Source: Prosthecobacter debontii
Lineage (GTDB): Bacteria > Verrucomicrobiota > Verrucomicrobiia > Verrucomicrobiales > Akkermansiaceae
Assembly (NCBI GenBank): GCA_945869855.1
Contig: CAMBQC010000010.1
Span: forward strand, 1-32,757
Length of the DNA stretch: 32,757 nucleotides
Direction of reading: 5' to 3'
Positions 27,040-32,757 of this stretch are shown here, one piece after another (position 1 is the first letter of the stretch; each line of letters starts with the position of its first letter). The notes under the pieces are model-generated. The model was not told the DNA's origin. It saw only the letters and a list, made by a program, of their open reading frames with translations, and made no database searches. Made by a program: the position numbers and the translations under genes.

Positions 27040-27150
27040 GCGGCCGGATGTTTTGCATATTCTCGGTAAGTCGCAATAGCTTATCTGACTTAAAAAACTG
27101 TTAAAAAAAACTTTTGCCGCCTATGGAGAAAAATTTTCTAACCACTAATT

Positions 27151-27436
27151 ATGTCCAGCCTGCTTGCCCCCCAATGTAGCAATTCTTCGGCTATCATTCC
27201 TTCCGGCCTCTCCAGTTGGAAATCATGTCTGCCACCATGGCCGGAAAGGACGTCGTCGCCATCCTCCCCACAGGCGCCGGGAAATCCCTTACCTTCCAAC
27301 TCCCCGCCCTCGCCGGGGATGGCCTCACCCTCGTCACCTCCCCACTCATTGCGCTGATGAAAGATCAGGTCGATTCCCTCACCGCCTCCGGCATCTCCGC
27401 CACTTTTCACAATTCCTCCCTTGATCCCACCGAGAC
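27151..27436 (+). pseudogene. recQ: RecQ helicase N-terminal remnant
   Basis: Only the first part of motif-bearing RecQ remains. ATG at 27151 gives SSLLAPQC, then a frameshift before about 27178 leads to FFGYHSFRPLQLEIM, GKDVVAILPTGAGKSLTFQL (Walker A) and TSPLIALMKDQVD (motif Ia), ending near NSSLDPTET at about 27430. A full RecQ is 600 residues or more. After that the sequence changes to the minus-strand GH57 remnant. Upstream is an intact AT-rich promoter-like spacer, so the gene probably died in place by a rearrangement plus the frameshift. Confidence 0.85.
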
Positions 27437-27944
27437 GCGCGATGCAAGGAGTTCGGCGACGGCCCATCAGTGAACGCCGACGTGCCTGCCGCGATCGCGC
27501 CATCGAATCCCATTGCCGGTGCAAGGGCGCGATCGCGTTGTCAAATATCAACTCGGAGTTGCGGAACACGCTGTGTCGCATCGCAAAGCACTCCTCCATG
27601 AGGTCGACTTGCATGACGCACTACCGCTGGAATTCCGCTTCGGAATACAGGAACGCGTGCGAGTGATGATACGTTTCCGCGAGCAGCTCCACGCCACCGG
27701 TGGCGACGAGTTCTTTAAATGACTCCAGCACATCCGGGCGGAATTTCCGGAACTGCTCGATCACTGTGCCGGTCAGCGAGAGTGCCATTCGAAACCGGCC
27801 GTGGCTTTCCTCGATGCGCTTGCGAAACATCTCGTTGGCAGGCAGGTAGCATTTGTCCGCCACGCGATTCATGATCTCGCGGTTGAGCTTCTTATCGAGC
27901 GGGTGCGGATGGTGCATCTGAAAATAAAGGCAAACGTCGGGCAC
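27436..27944 (-). pseudogene. GH57 glycoside hydrolase N-terminal remnant
   Basis: Starts with PDVCLYFQMHHPHPL (GTG at 27944) and continues NREIMNRVADKCYLPANEMF, RFRMALSLTGTVIEQF and LLAETYHHSHAFLYSEAEFQ, the N-terminal pattern of GH57 alpha-amylase-like enzymes. A TAG stop follows at 27621-27623; the same frame then resumes with QVDLMEECF and FRNSELIFDNAIA (the nucleophile-region motif), shifts frame near 27512 to MGFDGAIAAGTSAF and SPNSLHRA, and ends at the recQ junction. The usual loop after HxP is also missing. It would have cleaved alpha-glucans in the cytoplasm; it is now dead. Confidence 0.8.
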
Positions 27945-27998
27945 GGGGCTGGGTTTCGGAGGGGTAGCACCTAGCCCGTAGCAGCCAGTAAGCCAAAA

Positions 27999-28631
27999 TC
28001 AGTGATCGAGCTTCAGCTTTTTAAGCTTCGGCTCGACGACGTATTTGCAATAGCCGTTCTTCGACTTGTTCGCGAAGTAATATCCTTGGTGATAGTTTTC
28101 CGCGGGATAAAACACGGAGACCTTGGTAATCTCAGTTACGATGGGCTTATCAAAATTCGCCTGCGCTGCTTTTTTGGAGGCTTCCGCGACGATTTTTTGT
28201 TCGTCGTTTTCGTAGAAAATCACGGACCGGTATTGGGTGCCGATGTCGTTGCCTTGGCGGTTGAGTTGGGTCGGGTCGTGCAGATCCCAAAACCAAGCGA
28301 GCACGCGTTCGAGGGGGATTTTTTTCGGATCGAAAACGACGCGGACCACCTCGGCATGACCGGTGGCGCCGGTGGTGATGTCCTCGTAGGTGGGGTTTTT
28401 CGTCTCGCCGCCCATGTAACCGGAAACAGCGGAATAAACGCCATCAAGCTGATCATAAGCTGCTTCTGCGCACCAGAAACAACCAACCCCCACGGTCATG
28501 ACCTGCGCGCCCGCGGGCACTTCCTGCGCGGCAGCGGGTTTCTTGTCATTCTCGCTCATTTTCGTTTCAGTTTGGCAAGAGGCTAGGTTCGGAATCGCGA
28601 TACAGAATCCCAATAACAGATGTTTCATCAT
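27999..28631 (-). CDS. msrA: Peptide methionine sulfoxide reductase MsrA, lipoprotein form
   Basis: Repairs S-methionine sulfoxide in proteins. From ATGATG at 28626-28631 the protein has about 210 residues: a lipoprotein signal with a good lipobox (NLASC, Cys19), a hydrophilic spacer rich in Lys/Ala, then the MsrA domain with the catalytic GCFWCAEA (Cys51), GYMGGETKNPTYEDI, TGHAEVV and DPTQLNRQGNDIGTQYRS. C-terminal KYVVEPKLKKLKL ends the domain. The signal predicts an enzyme tethered in the envelope, protecting exported proteins. It lies 58 bp downstream of sod on the same strand, probably one oxidative-defence transcript. An upstream frame overlapping sod is rejected. Confidence 0.92.
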   Translation of the reverse strand: MMKHLLLGFCIAIPNLASCQTETKMSENDKKPAAAQEVPAGAQVMTVGVGCFWCAEAAYDQLDGVYSAVSGYMGGETKNPTYEDITTGATGHAEVVRVVFDPKKIPLERVLAWFWDLHDPTQLNRQGNDIGTQYRSVIFYENDEQKIVAEASKKAAQANFDKPIVTEITKVSVFYPAENYHQGYYFANKSKNGYCKYVVEPKLKKLKLDH

Positions 28632-28689
28632 ACAGTTGGGGTACACGAGACTTACTAAAAATTCCTCAGAAATTTTTTCGATTTCCAGA

Positions 28690-29313
28690 TCAGCCCGCGA
28701 AGTTTTCCGCGACGACATCCCAGTTCACCACGTTCCAGAACGCGTCGATGTAAGCCGGGCGCTTGTTCTGGTAGTGGAGATAATAAGCGTGCTCCCAGAC
28801 ATCGAGGCCGAGGATGGGCGTGTTGCCGCAGCCGCCGAAGGCCTCGCCCATGAGCGGGTTGTCTTGGTTGGCGGTGGAGCAGACGGCGAGCGTTCCATCA
28901 GCATTTTTGCAAAGCCATGCCCAGCCGGAGCCGAAGCGGGTCACGCCTGCTTTCGCGAAAGCTTCCTTGAAGGTATCGAAGGAACCGAACGCCGCGTCGA
29001 TGGCGGCCGCGAGATCACCGGAGGGAGCTTTCGCACCGCCGGGCGCGATCACTTTCCAGAAAAAGCTGTGGTTCACGTGGCCGCCGCCGTTGTTGCGCAC
29101 CGCGCCGCGGATGTCATCAGGGACAGCGGCGAGGTGGGTGATCAGGTCGAGCGCGGACTGCGCCTCGAGATCGGCCTTACCGGCGATCGCGTTATTGAGG
29201 TTCGTGATGTAGGCTTGGTGGTGCCTGCCGTGGTGGATTTCCATCGTCAGAGCGTCGATGTGGGGTTCGAGGGCGTTGAGCGCGTATCCGAGGTCGGGGA
29301 GTGTGTGTGCCAT
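28690..29313 (-). CDS. sodA: Superoxide dismutase, Mn-type by sequence
   Basis: Converts superoxide to oxygen and hydrogen peroxide. Metal ligands are H27 (MEIHHGRHH), H82 ([11 protein letters not shown]), D171 and H175 ([10 protein letters not shown]). Gly78 in GGGH together with Gln150 in [10 protein letters not shown] is the arrangement of Mn-dependent enzymes, whereas Fe enzymes carry the Gln in the earlier position; so Mn is inferred. The 207 residues are complete with no signal peptide, hence cytoplasmic. Divergent from rmuC, upstream of msrA. Confidence 0.94.
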   Translation of the reverse strand: MAHTLPDLGYALNALEPHIDALTMEIHHGRHHQAYITNLNNAIAGKADLEAQSALDLITHLAAVPDDIRGAVRNNGGGHVNHSFFWKVIAPGGAKAPSGDLAAAIDAAFGSFDTFKEAFAKAGVTRFGSGWAWLCKNADGTLAVCSTANQDNPLMGEAFGGCGNTPILGLDVWEHAYYLHYQNKRPAYIDAFWNVVNWDVVAENFAG

Positions 29314-29426
29314 AGTCTTGAAATGCTTGGTTGTTTGAATTAGCGCAGCGGTTCAGTATGTTCATCAGCAGCGCACACCACAACAAACCCAGCAACCCCA
29401 CTCCCGCAAGTAGAAAGAACCCGACC

Positions 29427-30908
29427 ATGCCAACCGAACTCGTAGCCTATCTCCCTCTCATCGTCACCGCCATTGCCTCGCTCTTCGTTGGCTGGCTTTT
29501 CACGCACCTCGCAGCAGGCTCCGCGAAATCCGCGCTGACCGAGCGCCTCAAGGCCGAGGAACGCCGCAATGCAGAAACGGAAGCCCGCCTCGCTCATATC
29601 GCCGCCGCGAGCCATGGCCACGAAACCACCGCCCAGACCTACCGCAACCAGCTCGCGGAAACGAACTCCCGCCTCGACGCCGAGCGCAAGGCCGCCCAGG
29701 AAAAGCAAGCCCTCCTCGAACGCGCCGAAGCAAAACTCTCCGACACCTTCAAAGCCCTCTCCGCCGACGCGCTTAAAGGTGCCTCCGAGCAGTTTCTTCA
29801 CCTCGCGAAATCCACCCTCGCCTCGCAAACCGAGGAGGCGAAGGGCGAGATCGAGAAACGCAAGACCGCCATCGAGACCCTAGTGAAACCCGTCGCCGAC
29901 TCGCTCGGGAAATTCGAGCTCCGCATCGGCGAGATCGAGAAACTCCGCGAAGGCGCGTATTCCGAGCTGAAGGAACAGGTCCGCGCCCTCGGCGAGGGCC
30001 AGCTCGGCCTCCAGAGAGAGACCGCCTCGCTGGTGAAAGCCCTCCGCCAGCCCACCGGCCGCGGCCAATGGGGCGAAATGCAGCTCCGCCGCGTCGTCGA
30101 GCTTGCTGGCATGCAGGAGCATTGCGATTTCACCCTCCAAACCAGCTCCACCACCGACGAGGGCAAGCGCCTGCGCCCCGACCTCGTCGTGAGGCTCCCC
30201 GGCGGGAAAACTATCGTCGTCGATTCCAAGACGCCGATGGACGCCTACCTCAACGCCCTCGAAACCGGCGATGAAGCGGAGCGCGAGCGTTTCCTTACCC
30301 AGCACGCCGCGCAGGTGCGCACCCACATCCAGCAGCTTTCCTCGAAGAAATACACCGACCAGTTCACCGACACTCCCGAGTTCACCGTCCTCTTCCTCCC
30401 CAGCGAATCCTTCTTTTCCGCCGCCCTCCATTCCGACCCCGGCCTGATCGAGCGCGGTGTGGATCACGGCGTCATCCTCGCCACGCCCACCACCCTCATC
30501 GCTTTACTGAAAGCCGTCGCCTACGGTTGGCGGCAGGAGGCGCTCGCCCTCAACGCCAAGGAAATCTCCGCCCTCGGCCGCACCATGCACGAGCGCCTCG
30601 GCAAGCTCGCCGACCATTTCTCGAAGCTCGGCAACTCACTCAACAATGCCGTCGATCACTACAATAAGGCCATTGGTTCCTACGAGACGCGCGTCATGTC
30701 CACGGCCCGCAAATTCGAGGAGCTTAAAGCCGCCCCCGAAAGCACCACCCTCCCTAACCTCGAGGCCATCGACAAAATCACCCGTCCCCTCCTCGCCAGC
30801 CCCGAAATCGACCTCGAGCCTAATGATGACTTTGGCTTCGTCCCAGAAGCGGACACCGCCTCAAAAAGCGCCGCGAGCGATCTTAGGGGCGCGTTTGGAG
30901 ATTTTTGA
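29427..30908 (+). CDS. rmuC: DNA recombination protein RmuC
   Basis: Nuclease-fold protein that limits rearrangements at inverted repeats in E. coli. From the ATG before PTELVAYL it has 493 residues: an N-terminal membrane helix (about 5-28), a long coiled coil (about 35-200, with KAEERRNAETEARL and ETNSRLDAERKAAQEK), then the RmuC domain with GRGQWGEMQLRRVVELAGM, RPDLVVRLPGGKTIVVDSK (the restriction-endonuclease-like core), LFLPSESFFSAAL and GVILATPTTLIALLKAVAYGWRQE. C-terminal tail is low complexity. The TTG start at 29331 is possible but less likely. A small candidate gene overlaps the end. Confidence 0.94.
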   Translation: MPTELVAYLPLIVTAIASLFVGWLFTHLAAGSAKSALTERLKAEERRNAETEARLAHIAAASHGHETTAQTYRNQLAETNSRLDAERKAAQEKQALLERAEAKLSDTFKALSADALKGASEQFLHLAKSTLASQTEEAKGEIEKRKTAIETLVKPVADSLGKFELRIGEIEKLREGAYSELKEQVRALGEGQLGLQRETASLVKALRQPTGRGQWGEMQLRRVVELAGMQEHCDFTLQTSSTTDEGKRLRPDLVVRLPGGKTIVVDSKTPMDAYLNALETGDEAERERFLTQHAAQVRTHIQQLSSKKYTDQFTDTPEFTVLFLPSESFFSAALHSDPGLIERGVDHGVILATPTTLIALLKAVAYGWRQEALALNAKEISALGRTMHERLGKLADHFSKLGNSLNNAVDHYNKAIGSYETRVMSTARKFEELKAAPESTTLPNLEAIDKITRPLLASPEIDLEPNDDFGFVPEADTASKSAASDLRGAFGDF

Positions 30909-31149
30909 ACACACAGCTGGTGGTCATGCAGTCAAGTTCCTCGTGCTTGATCCTGAAAAAATCGTCGTCGGAAAATCACCCTCACAACGTGATTTTAAGT
31001 TATGGGATAACGGCGCTAAAAATGAGCGACTCGCATCCGAACTGATATCCGTAGCGGAGACCACTGCGGTCGCCCACCGAACTGCCGGAGCACACCACCC
31101 TAAAAAAACCGAATTTCTTCCCCTTGAAGTTACCGTGAGCGTGGTCTAA
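30895..31149 (+). CDS. Possible small protein (uncertain)
   Basis: An 84-codon frame from TTG at 30895, overlapping the last 14 bases of rmuC, reads EIFEHTAGGHAVKFLVLDP, KSPSQRDFKLWDNGAKNER and ends EFLPLEVTVSVV. It is less GC-rich than its neighbours and has no usual start; GTG inside (before LDPEKIV) is another option. The composition looks protein-like but I recognise no family. It may be a decayed gene or chance frame in the 266-bp gap before sdhC. Confidence 0.3.
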   Translation: MEIFEHTAGGHAVKFLVLDPEKIVVGKSPSQRDFKLWDNGAKNERLASELISVAETTAVAHRTAGAHHPKKTEFLPLEVTVSVV

Positions 31150-31174
31150 TTAATGGCGACTTCGCATTAGATTC

Positions 31175-31867
31175 ATGAACGCACTAACTCGCAGCGCCGC
31201 CGCCTACTGGAATTCCTCCATCGGAAAAAAACTCGTAGTCGCCGTAACCGGGCTGGCCATGGTGCTCTTCCTAGCGGCTCACTTAACGGGCAACATGCTG
31301 ATCTACGCGGGCAAAGAGGCGTTCGATGAATATGCAAAATTCCTGCACGAGGCTGGCCACGGTGCGCTGATCTGGGTCGCTCGTCTCGGGCTGATCGTCG
31401 TAGTTGTCCTCCACGTCTGGGCGACCATCCTCCTGACTCGGCAAAATAAGATCGCGCGTATGCAGGAATACGCCTACAAGGCCACGATCCAAGCCTCCAA
31501 GTCCTCGCGGATTATGATTTGGTCCGGCCTCACCGTCCTCGCTTTCATCGTCTTCCACATTCTCCATTTCACCGTCCGCACAAGCTCCCGCCTCTCGGAG
31601 ATCGCCAAGGAATCTCCTTATGAAATGGTCATTGCGGGCTTCAGCGGCGGTTTCCTTCAGGTTCTCGTCGTCCTGTTTTATGTGGTCGCCATGACCCTGC
31701 TCTGCTCGCACATCAGCCACGGCGTCGCCTCCATGTTCCAGACCCTCGGATTCCGCTCGAAAAAATCGGCCGGCCTGACCCGGTCGCTCTCGCTCGGCTA
31801 CGCAGCCGTCATTTGGCTCGGCTTTGTATCTATCCCAGTCGCCATCATGCTCGGTCTTGTGAGCTGA
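31175..31867 (+). CDS. sdhC: Succinate dehydrogenase cytochrome b subunit
   Basis: Membrane anchor of complex II carrying heme b and the quinone site. The 230-residue protein has five hydrophobic helices; His residues suited to bind two hemes are visible in AAHLTGN (H36), LHVWATI, ILHFTVR and CSHISHG. This single five-helix subunit matches the type found in Bacteroidetes, Verrucomicrobia and epsilonproteobacteria, not the SdhC/SdhD pair of proteobacteria. sdhA begins 408 bp downstream, a longer gap than usual because the four-helix-bundle pseudogene lies between. ATG start without Shine-Dalgarno. Confidence 0.93.
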   Translation: MNALTRSAAAYWNSSIGKKLVVAVTGLAMVLFLAAHLTGNMLIYAGKEAFDEYAKFLHEAGHGALIWVARLGLIVVVVLHVWATILLTRQNKIARMQEYAYKATIQASKSSRIMIWSGLTVLAFIVFHILHFTVRTSSRLSEIAKESPYEMVIAGFSGGFLQVLVVLFYVVAMTLLCSHISHGVASMFQTLGFRSKKSAGLTRSLSLGYAAVIWLGFVSIPVAIMLGLVS

Positions 31868-31894
31868 AAATTGAATATTGATAATTGAGTATTG
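31868..31894. repeat. AT-rich imperfect tandem repeat
   Basis: Directly after the sdhC stop, about four units of seven to eight bases (AATTGA, ATATTGA, TAATTGA, GTATTG) run into the start of the four-helix-bundle pseudogene. Composition is sharply different from the neighbouring genes. Confidence 0.6.
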
Positions 31895-31899
31895 CGAAG

Positions 31900-32242
31900 A
31901 TGACACCTGACGAACTCAAAGCCTGCTTTAAGCAATTTTCGCTGTCTTTGATGCGCCTGAAGCGCACGCTTCATGATGACCGGGTCAGGCGCACAATTGC
32001 CAACCAACTTCCCCGGTCCGGCACATTCAAAGCCGCGAATTACCGCGCCGCCTGCCTTGCTAAATCCCCTGCCGATTTCGCCTCCAAAGTCGGCACCACT
32101 GTCGAGGAATCCGATGACCCCGCCTTCTGGATAGAACTACATCCTGCCCGTCAAACAAGTTGAATCCCTCTTGCAAGAGGCGAACGGACTCACCGCCATT
32201 TTTTGCGCCTTCATCAAAACCAGCCGCCAAAACAACCGCTAA
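31900..32242 (+). pseudogene. Four-helix-bundle (S23-like) protein gene, frameshifted
   Basis: ATG at 31900 gives TPDELKACFKQFSLSLMRL, then QLPRSGTFKAANYRAACLAKS and SKVGTTVEESDDPAFWIEL, the pattern of the four-helix-bundle family related to the S23 intervening-sequence protein. The frame then ends at a TGA (32161-32163), but another frame continues with the expected C-terminus: LPVKQVESLLQEANGLT, AIFCAFIKTSR and a TAA at 32240-32242. A small deletion near 32135-32145 explains the shift. It lies between sdhC and sdhA with AT-rich repeats on both sides, so it is probably an inserted cassette. Function of the family is unknown. Confidence 0.8.
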
Positions 32243-32275
32243 TCCAAAATCAATTTCAATCATTTACCCAATTCC

Positions 32276-32757
32276 ATGACACTTGACAGCAAAATCCCCG
32301 CCGGCCCTTTGGAGCAGAAATGGTCCAGCCACAAGATGAACTCGAAGCTCATCAACCCGGCCAACAAGCGGAAATTCAACATCATCGTGGTCGGCTCCGG
32401 CCTAGCAGGCGGGGCGGCGGCAGCCAGCCTTTCTGAGCTGGGCTACAACGTGCAATGCTTTTGCTACCAAGACTCGCCGCGTCGCGCCCACTCCATCGCC
32501 GCGCAGGGCGGCATCAACGCCGCCAAGAACTACCGCAACGACGGCGACTCCGTTTACCGCCTCTTCTATGACACCATCAAGGGCGGTGACTTTCGCTCCC
32601 GCGAGGCCAACGTCTATCGCCTCGCCGAGGTTTCCGGCAGCATCATTGACCAATGCGTCGCGCAGGGCGTGCCCTTCGCCCGCGAATATGGCGGCCTTCT
32701 CGACAACCGCTCGTTTGGTGGCGCGCAGGTTTCCCGCACTTTTTACGCCCGCGGCCA
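32276..32757 (+). CDS. sdhA: Succinate dehydrogenase flavoprotein subunit (partial, runs off the window)
   Basis: First 160 codons of the FAD subunit of complex II, cut by the window end. The FAD loop [15 protein letters not shown] is at 38-52; H72 in [16 protein letters not shown] is the residue that binds FAD covalently; [16 protein letters not shown] follows near the edge. An N-terminal leader of about 33 residues precedes the fold. The ATG at 32276 was chosen as the first Met in frame with the family motifs. The iron-sulfur subunit is expected beyond the window. Confidence 0.93.
   Translation, partial: MTLDSKIPAGPLEQKWSSHKMNSKLINPANKRKFNIIVVGSGLAGGAAAASLSELGYNVQCFCYQDSPRRAHSIAAQGGINAAKNYRNDGDSVYRLFYDTIKGGDFRSREANVYRLAEVSGSIIDQCVAQGVPFAREYGGLLDNRSFGGAQVSRTFYARG

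Noticed and set aside
27040-27150. Terminator in the T-rich stretch between the exchanger and recQ remnant
   Set aside because: The region lies between divergent 5' ends and the A/T runs have no GC stem; promoter DNA is more likely.
27138-27614. A 158-codon minus-strand gene
   Set aside because: Its first half is a segment of the broken GH57 gene, the rest is antisense to the recQ remnant.

Overview
The window is a high-GC chromosomal segment of a Gram-negative heterotroph, most probably a Verrucomicrobiota (Verrucomicrobiaceae-like) bacterium. Support comes from protein styles rather than a marker gene: a pyrophosphate-type phosphofructokinase, a Bacteroidetes/Verrucomicrobia-type succinate dehydrogenase (single cytochrome b subunit followed by a flavoprotein), LpxB (so an LPS outer membrane), several small lipoproteins, and near-absence of Shine-Dalgarno sequences in front of the genes. 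No rRNA, tRNA, CRISPR array, prophage or complete insertion sequence was seen.

Layout. 1-4.4 kb: photolyase with an overlapping TIM-barrel sugar isomerase (+), facing an MFS transporter and a conserved hypothetical gene (-). 4.4-5.6 kb: PPi-dependent phosphofructokinase (+). 5.66-6.95 kb: an accessory island with a 221-bp inverted-repeat element, three decayed toxin-antitoxin fragments, an intact YefM/RelE-type pair with a promoter positioned for a leaderless mRNA, and a hairpin cluster. 6.95-9.8 kb: a threonyl-tRNA synthetase lacking its TGS domain (-), a broken gene, and a VapC toxin without a partner. 9.8-14.84 kb: a minus-strand run tyrA, aroA, cmk-plsC fusion, SDR oxidoreductase, trmD, preceded by an intrinsic terminator whose U-tract touches the tyrA start codon. 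14.9-19.85 kb: small lipoprotein, spermidine-synthase-like protein, RarA, secreted esterase, exported histone-deacetylase-like hydrolase. 19.9-23.5 kb: a second inverted-repeat element, dprA, a Pro-Glu repeat protein, lpxB and a third inverted repeat. 23.5-27.0 kb: ftsH and a cation/Ca2+ exchanger (-). 27.15-27.95 kb: a junction of two dead genes (recQ and a GH57 glycoside hydrolase). 28.0-30.9 kb: lipoprotein MsrA and Mn-type superoxide dismutase (-), rmuC (+). 31.2 kb to the end: sdhC, a frameshifted four-helix-bundle gene in AT-rich repeats, and the start of sdhA.

Genes that work together: tyrA/aroA (aromatic amino acids) with cmk-plsC (CMP kinase plus acyltransferase) form a probable operon; msrA and sod are an oxidative-defence pair; sdhC and sdhA are parts of complex II. 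DNA maintenance functions (photolyase, RarA, DprA, RmuC, dead RecQ) are scattered. The most unusual material is between genes: two long inverted-repeat elements with related ends, a toxin-antitoxin graveyard beside a live system, and several gene remnants at rearrangement joints. All calls come from reading the sequence by eye; no database search was run.
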